Source: Verrucomicrobiales bacterium
Lineage (GTDB): Bacteria; Verrucomicrobiota; Verrucomicrobiia; Verrucomicrobiales; SLCJ01
Reading direction: 5' to 3'
Assembly (NCBI GenBank): GCA_024636835.1
Contig: JAGXGH010000067.1
Coordinates: 36,570 to 100,569, forward strand
Length of the DNA stretch: 64,000 nt
This document shows, piece by piece, positions 36,469-45,350 of the stretch. A program made the position numbers and the translations under genes. Every line of letters begins with the position of its first letter. Position 1 is the first letter of the stretch. The notes below the pieces were generated by a model. That model was not told the origin of the DNA. It was given only the letters and a program-made list of their open reading frames with translations, and did no database searches.

Positions 36469-37452
36469 GTGGTGACCAAACAGATGGCGAATTATCGGGA
36501 GTTTGGGAAAATTTGGTCGGCGCGGGTGTTGCTCGTTTGCTCGGCCGTTGGCTTTGTGTGGTCTCTGTCGTCCTTTCTCAAAAATCAAATCCGCTTCCGT
36601 GACGTGGCGTCTTGGCCGACGGTTTCCGCGCAAGATGCGCGTGTGGTCCCGAGAACCATTGAAATCACGAGCGGCGGTCGATATGGCGGGACGTCGACAC
36701 ATTGGTTGGAGGTGTTCACGGTGGATTTCACCTATGTGTTGGATGGCGTCACTTATGAGGGAGCGCATTTCACCCCGGATAACCGGGTGCCCGACAGCGA
36801 TCTCTTGCCCTCTTATGATGGATTCCCATGGCTGGCGTATTACTCTCCTCGTGACCCATCGCTGGCGGTGTTGGTGCCGTTTCCTTACCTGGGGACAAGA
36901 GAACTGATAGTGTTGTGTGTCAGTGGTCTGGCTTTGCTCACCGCACTTTGTCGATGGGGGATTTGGCCGAGTGGTCGAATTTGCAAAGACGGCTTGAGGG
37001 GTGCCATCGCGCGGCATTGGTTCGGGTGGTGGTGTGCTGTTCTGCTGGGTTTCTCGCTATGGATGGCCGAACGCGAAGCACGCGTGGATTCCCGCAGTGA
37101 AGAGGCCACGTTGAGACCTGAAATCGAGCGGTGGCTGGGCGGCATCACTCGCTCCTACCATCGGGCGTCGCCGGGCTGGGACTTACCTGATTTTGTTCTT
37201 AAGGAGGAGAAAGTGAAGGCAGAGGGCGTCGATGGGGTGGATTCGCAGCCCTTGCCTGAGTTGCCTGTGGAATCGTTTCGAGTGGTGTGGGAGAGGGAGC
37301 GAATCCGCAAGCTCTTCCATCGCCCTCATCGCCCGGAAGCGTATGGTTTTGTCGCCTGGGGCAGCGGGATCCTTCTTTCGCTCTATTCGGTACTTATTCT
37401 GATGACAAGCCGGATCCACAGGCAGGGAGATGACGAAAAGGGAACTCGGTGA
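36469..37452 (+). CDS. DUF3592-like membrane protein
   Basis: 327 aa (GTG at 36469) or 322 aa (ATG at 36484, MANYREFGKIW). There is an N-terminal helix (ARVLLVCSAVGFVWSLSSFL), an extracytoplasmic beta domain with VDFTYVLDGVTYEGAHF and WLAYYSPRDPSLAVLVP, the DUF3592 hallmark, then helices near residues 145-165, 185-200 and 300-320. Between the last helices lies a polar segment of about 100 residues. The function is unknown. Confidence 0.75.
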   Translation: MVTKQMANYREFGKIWSARVLLVCSAVGFVWSLSSFLKNQIRFRDVASWPTVSAQDARVVPRTIEITSGGRYGGTSTHWLEVFTVDFTYVLDGVTYEGAHFTPDNRVPDSDLLPSYDGFPWLAYYSPRDPSLAVLVPFPYLGTRELIVLCVSGLALLTALCRWGIWPSGRICKDGLRGAIARHWFGWWCAVLLGFSLWMAEREARVDSRSEEATLRPEIERWLGGITRSYHRASPGWDLPDFVLKEEKVKAEGVDGVDSQPLPELPVESFRVVWERERIRKLFHRPHRPEAYGFVAWGSGILLSLYSVLILMTSRIHRQGDDEKGTR

Positions 37453-37654
37453 GTGATCGTAGACGAAAGGTTTTCGACGGGAGTGTGGTGTGAGAGTGAC
37501 TGCATGGAGTCGGGAATCTCTGGGGTGATTGCGAATGATGATCTCTTCGCACAATGCGAAAGTGGCTTAGCGGTCTTGCTTTGGAGTTGGAGATGTTGTC
37601 AAAAAGAACATGTTCTTATCGTCATCAAGGAGAGAACCTGCTTCTACATGTTCC

Positions 37655-38755
37655 ATGATTACTCGAATATTCGCCCTCTATATTACTACTGCGTTCTCGC
37701 TGCTGGCTCAGACCAACACGTCGACAAGTCCACGAGGCTATGAAACTGTCCCGTTGGGGGAGGATCGAGTCTCTGGGCACTATACGGTCGATGTGCAGAT
37801 CGAAAGAAAGCCTCTTCGCTTCGGTATCGATTATGGTTTGGGCAAGGCGATTGTTCTCTCTACTCCGACGGCGAAAGCCTTGCGAAAAAGAACGATTAGC
37901 GCAGGGGCAGCTGATGGGGTAACGGGGAAAGTAACGATTAGAAAAACGAAGCTTAAGTCGTTTGAGGTCATTGGGCTCTCTCCAGTTCTCAAAGATTCCG
38001 ATGCCTTCGTGATCGATTTAGGGGAGTTGCTGATTCACAAAGAAAATCAACCGTCCACTCCAGATGGCTTACTCGGTGTGAGCGTTCTCGATCAATGGAA
38101 TGCGGTGATTGATATAGGAATGCGCAGATTATTGATCCCTTACCCTCGATTACCAGGCACTTCATTTACCCAGTGGATGCATCGTCGTGGTGCATTTGTG
38201 GCCCCGCTCCAAAAAAGTAGTGATGGATTTACGATGCTGGATCTCACGATCAAAAAAAAGACCTACACGTTTCTTGTCGATGTCGGCGCTGGGTTGAACA
38301 CCATTGAACCCGCTGTCGCAAAGCGTTTACGTTTGCAGGTCGTTGACGAGGCGGGAGATGCTGTGAGGATCGGTGATAAGGCGGCCGAAGGCTTGGCTAT
38401 TGCTGAGGCTGATGACGTGGTGCTCGGAGGAGCCATTGAAGTCAAGAAACTCCAGTTTAGGGTCTATGAACATGTTACCAAAATTATCTTACCAGCGGGC
38501 AAAACCTATGGTGGTATCCTCGGTTCTCGCGCTTTGGCTGCCATGAACGCCTCTTTGGACTTCGGAACCTACTCGCTCATTGTCCCGAAGCCCGAAGATG
38601 CAGAGTCAGGAACGGCGTTTGTCCGTGGCCTCACCACAGGGAAGCTGAAGCGACCTTTCTTGGATTCAGAGAAGAATGAATCGGCCACTAATCCCGAGCC
38701 GCCGACAGAGCCGGGCCCCTCTCCCCAACCACTGCCGGTTGAGCGCGGGTTCTGA
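37655..38755 (+). CDS. Retropepsin-like (aspartyl protease fold) exported protein
   Basis: 366 aa from the ATG at 37655 (signal MITRIFALYITTAFSLLAQ). Two pepsin-retropepsin-like halves are seen: the first has PLRFGIDYGLGKAIVLST and GLLGVSVLDQWNAVIDIGM, the second has YTFLVDVGAGLNTIEP and GILGSRALAAMNASLDFG. The flap and the G-I/L-L-G motif are kept, but the active D-T/S-G is changed to DYG in the first half and DVG in the second, so proteolysis is doubtful. The C-terminus is Pro/Glu-rich (PEPPTEPGPSPQPLPVERG). Could be a binding protein of protease fold. Confidence 0.68.
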   Translation: MITRIFALYITTAFSLLAQTNTSTSPRGYETVPLGEDRVSGHYTVDVQIERKPLRFGIDYGLGKAIVLSTPTAKALRKRTISAGAADGVTGKVTIRKTKLKSFEVIGLSPVLKDSDAFVIDLGELLIHKENQPSTPDGLLGVSVLDQWNAVIDIGMRRLLIPYPRLPGTSFTQWMHRRGAFVAPLQKSSDGFTMLDLTIKKKTYTFLVDVGAGLNTIEPAVAKRLRLQVVDEAGDAVRIGDKAAEGLAIAEADDVVLGGAIEVKKLQFRVYEHVTKIILPAGKTYGGILGSRALAAMNASLDFGTYSLIVPKPEDAESGTAFVRGLTTGKLKRPFLDSEKNESATNPEPPTEPGPSPQPLPVERGF

Positions 38756-38887
38756 TGGTGATTGCTTGTTGGCGATTGAGCCACGAATGGGGATCGAAGA
38801 CAATGATTGCGGACGAAAGATTTTTAGTGTGGGAGTGGTATGATGGTGAATCATGATTCCGCTTCCAATTTTGCTTTTGATCTATCA

Positions 38888-38964
38888 ACGCGGGCAACTA
38901 GCTCTCGATCAACCAACGCCACGCCCACTCGCGTCAGCTCAATGCCAAGACTTGGTATGATACG
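38888..38964 (+). repeat. Dispersed palindromic repeat P1 overlapping a start codon
   Basis: CTCTCGATCAACCAACGCCA, CCCACTCGCGTCAGCTCAAT and GCCAAGACTTGGTATGATAC align with the copies at 19791 and 45487. The terminal TTGGTATGATA contains the ATG at 38957 used by the nuclease gene. Confidence 0.75.
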
Positions 38965-39823
38965 GCTTGCTCCTCTCCTTTTTCTCCTCGTCGCCATGCA
39001 GTCCCTTTGGGCTGCGGAGCTTAAATCCATCCCCAACTGCAAATTAGAAGTTACCGATTGGGCGGATGGCGATAGCTTCCTGATCCACACTCCTGCGGGC
39101 CAGTTCTACACGATCCGACTCTATGGTGTGGATTGTGTAGAACTGCATATTGGCGATGCTACGGATGCACGGCGACTGCGAAGCCAGCGACGGTATTTTG
39201 GAATCACCGAGTTTGGTGGCAGTGCAGAGAAGTCGATCGAACTCGCCAAGTCCTATGGACAATTGGCAAAGGGCGAGACGGTGAAGCTGCTTTCGAAACC
39301 ATTCACGGTGCATACGGCGTTTGCCGATGGTCGTGGCGACGGCAAGCACAAGCGGATCTACGCCTTCATCGAGCTGTCGAGCGGTGAGGATCTCGGTGCT
39401 TCTCTCGTTGCCAAGGGCTTGGCGCGCGCCTACGGGGTCGCTCGCTCCACCTACAAAGGGCAATCGCAGGACGAGATGCGCGAGTCCCTGGCTGATCTGG
39501 AACTTCAAGCCGCAAAACGCGACCTTGGTATCTGGGCGAAAACGGATTGGGAAAACCTTCCCGAGGAACGCCGCCAGGAGCGCGAAGAGGAAGAGATGCT
39601 TGCCCTCGCGGTGGATGGTGGAGGAGGGTTGCCTCCCGGTGCCAAAGTAAACATCAATACCGCCGCGCGGGACGAACTCATGCTGCTGCCCGGTATCGGT
39701 GAAATCACCGCCAACCGAATTATCGAAAAACGCCCGTTCAACAAAGTCGAAGACCTGACGAAGGTTTCAGGAATAGGTGAGGGTACGTTGAAGAAGTTGA
39801 GGGAGAGTTTGGTGGTGGAGTGA
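38957..39823 (+). CDS. Secreted SNase-like nuclease with helix-hairpin-helix tail
   Basis: 288 aa from the ATG at 38957 (signal MIRLAPLLFLLVAMQSLWAA). The SNase domain (residues about 25-195) shows the catalytic pattern R-L-Y-G-V-D-C-V-E (Arg and Glu) and KRIYAFIELSSGEDLG, followed by LVAKGLARAYGVA. The tail (residues 219-288) is a ComEA-type double helix-hairpin-helix: INTAARDELMLLPGIGEITA and KVEDLTKVSGIGEGTLKKL. SNases cut DNA/RNA; the HhH binds DNA without sequence preference. The frame is open upstream to 38840, but the signal peptide fixes the start. The stop TGA is the first base triplet of a P2 repeat. Confidence 0.87.
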   Translation: MIRLAPLLFLLVAMQSLWAAELKSIPNCKLEVTDWADGDSFLIHTPAGQFYTIRLYGVDCVELHIGDATDARRLRSQRRYFGITEFGGSAEKSIELAKSYGQLAKGETVKLLSKPFTVHTAFADGRGDGKHKRIYAFIELSSGEDLGASLVAKGLARAYGVARSTYKGQSQDEMRESLADLELQAAKRDLGIWAKTDWENLPEERRQEREEEEMLALAVDGGGGLPPGAKVNINTAARDELMLLPGIGEITANRIIEKRPFNKVEDLTKVSGIGEGTLKKLRESLVVE

Positions 39824-39925
39824 TGCCGGAACCCGGTAAGGTTTATACGCGGAGTGGGCTGGGGACGTTGACTCTACCGATGAATGCCCGCGTCGAACGA
39901 TCTAAAGGTTATTCGGCGGCGGCAT
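39821..39925 (+). repeat. Single copy of P2 repeat at the nuclease stop codon
   Basis: It starts TGATGCCGGAACCCGGTAAG, with the hairpin GCCGG-AAC-CCGG(T), and continues with GTTTATACGCGGAG and GAATGCCCGCGTCGAAC. It matches the copy at 48795 best and the tandem array at 47721 in its first 35 bp. Confidence 0.75.
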
Positions 39926-40308
39926 GAGAGAGCATCCTTAAATCATCGCTGGTGTTTACTTTTTTGATTCGCGGTCATGGCTCGGGTGTGATTTTCCTGG
40001 TGTTTTTTTTGCCGAAGGCATTTGAGTGCGGTGAGCATCACCGCTTTCACGGCAAGGCGGACATGTATTGTTGTTTCCTGACCATGCTCCATCGTCGCGC
40101 AAAAGAAAACAAAAGCGGCAGTGCCAGCCGCACTCAAGAGCCTGCGGCTACCCGTCCATCGGAAAAATCACATCCGAAGGTGTGAATAAGGTGCCCGAGA
40201 TTGTTAGGTGGTGACTTGAATATTATCGGATGTTGTAGGGGAAACGTGTCGGCTCCCGATGCTTCTACGACTAGCCCCGGGAGGGACGGTTTTTAATTGT
40301 CCGTGACT

Positions 40309-40393
40309 TATACCAAATCTTGGTAATGATCTGACGCGTAGTGGGCTCTCGGGCCTGGTGGGATAAGGAATGTGCGCGGCGAATAGTCAGATA
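40309..40393 (-). repeat. Dispersed palindromic repeat P1, full length, inverted
   Basis: Reverse complement begins ATATCTGACTATTCGCCGCG and ends CGTCAGATCATTACCAAGAT then TTGGTATAA, matching 19791-19879 at both ends while the middle differs. Confidence 0.78.
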
Positions 40394-40477
40394 TTTATTC
40401 GGTGATGGTATTAGCTTCACCGTTACACACCATTTACGAAGCGAGGAACCACTCGATGCCGCAAGAAACAGAGAGGC

Positions 40478-40650
40478 AATTTTTTAACCATGAAGGGCCT
40501 GCAGGGAAGCAGCAGGTAGCAGGTAGCAGGTAGCAGGTAGCAGGTAGCAGGTATGGGCGGGGCGTAAGCCAACCGTGGCGTGACCATCTTGGTCACGAGC
40601 CCATCCATGCGCAGCCGCATTCTCCTTTCTACTTTATACCTTCTACTTCT
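40478..40650 (+). repeat. Intergenic repeat with expanded AGCAGGT heptamer, copy 2
   Basis: Copy of 36190-36345. The heptamer AGCAGGT occurs six times in tandem at 40511-40552 versus twice in the other copy. The flanks CCATGAAGGGCCTGCAGGGA and ATGGGCGGGGCGTAAGCCAA agree. Confidence 0.8.
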
Positions 40651-40858
40651 AGGAAAGACGGAACGAGAACACCCCTTATCTACAACAAGCGGTGAAACGT
40701 GGCGTCAGGATCATCCAAGCGGCAGAACGCGAACCACGGCCGGTGATGCAGGAAGCGTTTTTAACCACAGATTCCACGGATGGACACGGATGATTTTGAA
40801 GAGGCGCCACCAAGTGCCTGGCGGCTCAAGTGGAACCTTGGGTGTCCAAAGTTTTTCC

Positions 40859-41071
40859 GTCGACGGTGGAGGCGGGTTGCCGCCCGGAGCCAAAGTGAAC
40901 CTCAACACCGCGGCTCGGGACGAGCTGATGCTGCTGCCGGGTGTCGGTGAAATCACGGCCAACCGAATTATCGAGAACCGGCCATATAAGAAAGTCGAAG
41001 ATCTGACGAAGGTGTCAGGCATAGGTGAGGGGACACTGAAGAAGTTGAGGGAGAGTTTGGCGGTGGAGTGA
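40859..41071 (+). pseudogene. Duplicate of the nuclease HhH tail
   Basis: 213 bp that align without gaps to 39611-39823, the last 71 codons of the SNase gene, including the stop. The encoded part keeps INTAARDE as LNTAARDE, LLPGVGEITANRIIE and VSGIGEGTLKKL. Upstream, the same frame is open to 40580 but consists of repeats and low-complexity sequence, with no signal peptide or SNase domain. It is taken as a gene fragment that has kept its frame. Confidence 0.75.
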
Positions 41072-41305
41072 TTACGGACGTGATGAAGCCAGCGAATTTT
41101 GGATTGATTGGAGTAAGGCTTCATAGTCGTCCACCATTGTTTGAGCCTCTTCTACATCTAGTGCTTCCTCGATTTCGCCGTTAACCGAACCGTCACGGAA
41201 GTAGGTGGCCGTCCGTCTCCATACTTCGAGTCGTTCTTCCACGGCATATGCCAGCATCGCTGTGTGGGCACGCAGGATACGTATGGTCACTATGTCGGTT
41301 TCCAT
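41072..41305 (-). CDS. Small hypothetical protein
   Basis: 77 aa beginning METDIVTIRILRAHTAMLAY. It is acidic, soluble and predicted helical (NGEIEEALDVEEAQTMVDDY). No domain recognised. It ends on the base after the HhH fragment, convergent with it. The amino-acid composition looks natural, but no homology can be claimed. Confidence 0.4.
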   Translation of the reverse strand: METDIVTIRILRAHTAMLAYAVEERLEVWRRTATYFRDGSVNGEIEEALDVEEAQTMVDDYEALLQSIQNSLASSRP

Positions 41306-41586
41306 TCATGGATTTTGCGAAAGCTACCTTCAAATCTCAACCGACTATAAGTAGCATTTTGATGTAGTCATTGGAGGCTGAATTAGGTGATAAAGCTTTA
41401 TGGCTCGATGGACGAGAGATGGACTACTACTAGCGCGGATTTCTTTATCCTAATAGCCTATCCGTAGATCGTCATGAGTGAACAAACCCTCTAAAATAGC
41501 ATTATCTAGACGCCGAGCCGTTTCCTGCATCATATCCCAACGATCCACCTTGCCTATCCAAGGCAGTCTACATATCTTACCCGAAC

Positions 41587-44500
41587 ATGGCGGACTTACC
41601 TTTGGGAATTTATGATCACATCATCAGCAAAGAGCTACGAATGGCGCTCGACGGTCTTGATCCCGCAGCCTTCCAAGCATCCTACGACAAACTAGAGGAA
41701 CCGCTTGCAACCGATTATCTTACTCGCTTCCTACGTGCAAGAATCCAGAAAGCTCTCTCTGTCGTCAAATACGACCAGCGTCTTGAGCTTGCCAACCAAT
41801 TGATCAGGTCCCTTGCCGAGCACGACGAAGAACTGAAGTTTCTCAAATCGGAAAAAGTCGATTCCTTATCCGAGATACTTGGTGAGATCTCGCCTATCGG
41901 ACGGCAAGAATTCCTCCGCCCTACGACATCACCAAGCAGCCCAAGTCTTTTTACCGGCACAGGAACCAGCCCACAGCTAGGCCGTGAGATAGAGCTAGAA
42001 TTAGAGAGCGCAGATCGAGTCGATATGCTCGTTTCCTTCATAAAAACAGCAGGGCTCAAGTTACTCCTTCCTTCGCTTCAAAAATTCACCTCCCGTGGCG
42101 GAAGGCTCAGAGTGATTACTACGACGTATTTAGGGGCTTCGGATCCAGTCGCGATTAAACTAATCAGCGAACTGCCGAATACGGAAATCAAGATCAACTA
42201 TGACACCAAGCATTCGCGCCTCCATGCGAAGGCATATTTTATTCATAGGGATACCGGATTATCATGCGCGTTTATTGGCTCGGCGAATCTGTCACACGCA
42301 GCAATGACCAGTGGGCTTGAATGGACAGTCAAACTCCCTGCTACCGAACTCCCCGATCTATTCCGCCGATGCGAAGCTGAGTTCAGTTCTTACTGGGAGA
42401 ATTCATCTTTTGAGAAATTTTCAGCCAATGATTTTAGCAAACTCGTCACAGCGACAAAACATGAGAAAGGCGTTTTCAGTGATCAAACCACGCTTCTAAC
42501 TGTCTACAGAATTCAGCCTTTTGACTACCAAAACGCGATTCTCGAAGATCTCGAGTTAGCCCGTTCATCACGCAAGCATTTCCGAAATCTTGTGATCGCC
42601 GCAACCGGCACGGGCAAAACGATGATCGCCGCCTTCGACTACAAAAGGGCAAACCTCATCGCCAAAAAGAAGCTGCTATTTCTGGCTCACCGGAAGGAAA
42701 TTCTCGAACAGGCGCGGGACACATTCCGTCAGGTCATGCAGGATGGAAACTTTGGCGATTTCCTATTCGACAATCATCAACCGGAAAATCACGACCACCT
42801 TTTCGCGACCGTCGCAAGCTTCAACTCAAAAGGCCTACTTGACCTTTTCGGGGCCAACTACTGGGACATAGTCATACTCGACGAGGCTCACCATGGTATA
42901 GCCAACACTTACCGACCGATTCTCGAAGAACTCGAACCTGAAATCCTACTAGGTCTTACCGCCACCCCTGAGCGAGCAGATGGCACGACCATCGCCGATG
43001 ATTTTGACATTCCCGTAGCAGGTGAAATCCGTTTACCCGATGCTTTGGAACAAAAACTACTTTGCCCGTTTCATTATTACGCGATCAGCGATCACACCAC
43101 AGACCTTTCAGCGGTAGAATGGAAACGCGGAAAGTATGACCCTACGGAGATTGCGAACGTCATCAGTGGGAACAAATTCAGAGCACAACTCGTGATCGAC
43201 AAGGTCGTCGAACATCTTCCCGATCCCTGCAACCCCGAAGACTTTGAGCGCGACCACGTCAAAGGACTCGGATTCTGTGTTTCTAAGTCTCACGCCAGTT
43301 TTATGGCAAGCACCTTTGAAAAAGCTGGGATACCAGCTATCGCAGTAGATTCTGATACCCCGACTCAAGAGCGCCGCCTGGCTCGTCAGCGCCTTCAGAA
43401 AGGAGAAATCAACTTTATCTTTACTGTCGATCTTTTCAACGAAGGCGTCGATATTCCAGCCACAAACTGTCTCCTCTTTCTACGGCCAACTGAAAGTCAC
43501 GTTCTCTATCTCCAACAATTCGGACGTGGGCTCCGCCATTCCGATGGCAAAGACCAAGTTGTCGTCCTCGATTTCATTCCACGTTCACGAAGGGAGTTTC
43601 GCTTCGATCTTCGCTTTACCTCACTACTTCCTGGAAAGAGAAAGGATCTTATCTCAGAGGTAGAGACAGGATTTCCTCATCTCCCCTCCGGCTGTCATAT
43701 CCAACTTGAGCGACAAGCACGTGAAGAAATTCTGAAGAACATCAGGGACGCCTACCGTAATCCGGAGTTCCGCATCAAAGAAGCATTTCAGAAATGGAGC
43801 GGGTGCCAACCGCCGTCATTTTCCCAATTCATTCTGGAAACGGGGGAAAACCCAATTGATCTACTATTGAAGCGTTCGTGGTCGGCTTGGAAGAAATTGT
43901 GCGGATTCAATACCGAAACCGAGAATCAATCACCGTGTCCTGATCTCAGGGCACTAGCCAGATTGAGCGAGGTAAGAAGCCATAGGTATCTCGAAGCATT
44001 GGCCACCTTTCTTCATTCTTCGAAAAAATCAGATTCCCATCCATTAGCACCTTCAGCTCACTACCTATTCTGGACAAAATCCCCCCAAGAACTTGGCTTC
44101 GAGTCGTATTCGGAAAGTTTTACCACGATTCGTAAAAACGAGACCTTCATGCAAGATGCGCTTGAGGTTATTTCCTACGCGAAGAACTTTGCTGTTCCGC
44201 AACAAACCGCAACACTCCCATTCATCTGTCCTTTGGAACTACACGGAACTTACGGCATGCGTGAAGTTTCTGCTGCTTTTGGTAAAGCGAATCTAACAAC
44301 CTCAGGCCCCGCTGGAACCGGAGTTGTCTCTGTAAATGAGCTCAAACTTTACCTCCACTTCGTCACCTTCGAAAAAACTGAAAAGCATTTTTCCGAAAGC
44401 ACAATGTATCGGGATTACCCGATCTCTCCAACAAGCTTACATTGGGAAAGCCAATCAAACACCTCACAAGCTACTATGGTTGGCCAAAACTACATCCATC

Positions 44501-44700
44501 ACCAAGAGCGCGGCTATACAATACTGTTTTTTGCGAGGGTTAGGAGAACGAACGGCAAGCTCACAAGTGCTTTCACTTATCTTGGCCCGGGATATTTCAT
44601 CAATGCCACTGGGGACCGCCCGATCGCCATAGAATGGAAGTTTCTGCATGCAATGCCGGCAGATTTTTACCACGAGGCAAAATTAGCTTCAGGCCTCTAG
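41587..44700 (+). CDS. PLD nuclease, SF2 helicase and DUF3427 protein
   Basis: 1037 aa, cytoplasmic. Residues about 125-270 form a phospholipase-D-type nuclease with one H-x-K-x4-D-like motif (H213, K215, D222 in HAKAYFIHRD) and the trailing GSANLS (N234). Residues about 310-680 form an SF2 helicase: Walker A ATGTGKT (to 345), LDEAHH (432-436), LTATPERADG, and motif VI QQFGRGLR (643-650). The C-terminal 150 residues match DUF3427 (LHWESQSNTS, FTYLGPGYFINATG). The arrangement resembles type III restriction and orphan defence helicases. It is monocistronic, looks AT-richer than its flanks, and has no adjacent methylase. A DNA-damage or anti-phage role is inferred. Confidence 0.9.
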   Translation: MADLPLGIYDHIISKELRMALDGLDPAAFQASYDKLEEPLATDYLTRFLRARIQKALSVVKYDQRLELANQLIRSLAEHDEELKFLKSEKVDSLSEILGEISPIGRQEFLRPTTSPSSPSLFTGTGTSPQLGREIELELESADRVDMLVSFIKTAGLKLLLPSLQKFTSRGGRLRVITTTYLGASDPVAIKLISELPNTEIKINYDTKHSRLHAKAYFIHRDTGLSCAFIGSANLSHAAMTSGLEWTVKLPATELPDLFRRCEAEFSSYWENSSFEKFSANDFSKLVTATKHEKGVFSDQTTLLTVYRIQPFDYQNAILEDLELARSSRKHFRNLVIAATGTGKTMIAAFDYKRANLIAKKKLLFLAHRKEILEQARDTFRQVMQDGNFGDFLFDNHQPENHDHLFATVASFNSKGLLDLFGANYWDIVILDEAHHGIANTYRPILEELEPEILLGLTATPERADGTTIADDFDIPVAGEIRLPDALEQKLLCPFHYYAISDHTTDLSAVEWKRGKYDPTEIANVISGNKFRAQLVIDKVVEHLPDPCNPEDFERDHVKGLGFCVSKSHASFMASTFEKAGIPAIAVDSDTPTQERRLARQRLQKGEINFIFTVDLFNEGVDIPATNCLLFLRPTESHVLYLQQFGRGLRHSDGKDQVVVLDFIPRSRREFRFDLRFTSLLPGKRKDLISEVETGFPHLPSGCHIQLERQAREEILKNIRDAYRNPEFRIKEAFQKWSGCQPPSFSQFILETGENPIDLLLKRSWSAWKKLCGFNTETENQSPCPDLRALARLSEVRSHRYLEALATFLHSSKKSDSHPLAPSAHYLFWTKSPQELGFESYSESFTTIRKNETFMQDALEVISYAKNFAVPQQTATLPFICPLELHGTYGMREVSAAFGKANLTTSGPAGTGVVSVNELKLYLHFVTFEKTEKHFSESTMYRDYPISPTSLHWESQSNTSQATMVGQNYIHHQERGYTILFFARVRRTNGKLTSAFTYLGPGYFINATGDRPIAIEWKFLHAMPADFYHEAKLASGL

Positions 44701-45030
44701 ATAAATCTCGACCTGTATGTGGAGTGATGTGTTGAAGACTCTCAGATTAGTCTTCCATGCCTTTGGCCTAGCCAGGCTTGCCGTTGTCGCTCGCTTACGT
44801 GCAGCGCAAAGGGCTGAGTGCCCAATTACAGCCGAGTCGTGTGGATCAGTATCTTCTCTTCGAGTTCGAAGACCCAGCGGATTACGATATCATCGACGTG
44901 ACCGCTGTGCATCAACGTAAGCGGTCTGGCTCTCGTTACATGGCGGTGAGCTGCACGTGGGGTGATTTGTAAGTGGGTGGTAGTAGATGAGGCGAGTCTG
45001 GATGCCACGCCTATGGGATCGATCCAATGA
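44701..45030. other. Non-coding or decayed stretch
   Basis: 330 bp with short competing frames on both strands (for example a plus frame with YLLFEFEDPADYDIIDVT at 44778-44972). None could be assigned; probably the remains of one or more small genes. Confidence 0.35.
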
Positions 45031-45350
45031 TCACGAGTTCTCGTTAGAGCACAGCTTATCGGCTTGTTTGAAATTCAGCACGATGGTGTTGTCGCTGAGG
45101 GTGTGCGGATCGCCGTTGTAGATGAGATAGGAGGTGTCTAATCGATCGGTGATGGATTGGAAGCGGCGGAGACCTTTGAGCTGGTGTTGACTGAAGGTGG
45201 CTGCGGATTATATTTCTGCGGCACGGAGTTGACGTCCGTTTTCAAGCAGTAGATCGACTTCGTTGCCGTGGTTGTCTCGGAAGAAATACAGATCGGCGGG
45301 AGCGCCTTGGTTGTAGCGCGCTTTGAGGCACTCGATGACTCTGTGTATTA
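45031..45350 (-). pseudogene. C-terminal fragment of a DUF4143 AAA ATPase, with nonsense codon
   Basis: The minus strand reads CLKARYNQGAPADLYFFRDN, HGNEVDLLLENGRQLRAAEI, stop, SAATFSQHQLKGLRRFQSIT. This is the DUF4143 C-terminal domain (pattern F-x-R-D-x2-G-x-E-V-D-L-L and E-I-K-S). The conserved Lys codon after A-E-I is replaced by TAA, one change from AAA. The ATPase core and the first part of DUF4143 are missing upstream of about 45350. It is doubly inactivated. Confidence 0.8.

Larger units (their letters stand above)
39824..40858. other. Repeat-rich non-coding kilobase
   Basis: No intact gene in 1035 bp. It holds the P2 copy, an inverted full P1 copy (40309-40393) and the heptamer repeat (40478-40650). 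Between about 39960 and 40160 lies an unexplained stretch with GCGGTGAGCATCACCGC, a perfect hairpin. Confidence 0.65.

Noticed and set aside
40580..41071. Intact 163-aa gene
   Set aside because: Only the last 71 codons have protein character (a copy of the HhH tail); the upstream part translates intergenic repeats and has no signal peptide or start context.
44778..44972. Small plus-strand gene (64 codons), possible toxin or antitoxin
   Set aside because: No recognisable family, competing frames on the other strand and no partner; kept only as decayed sequence.
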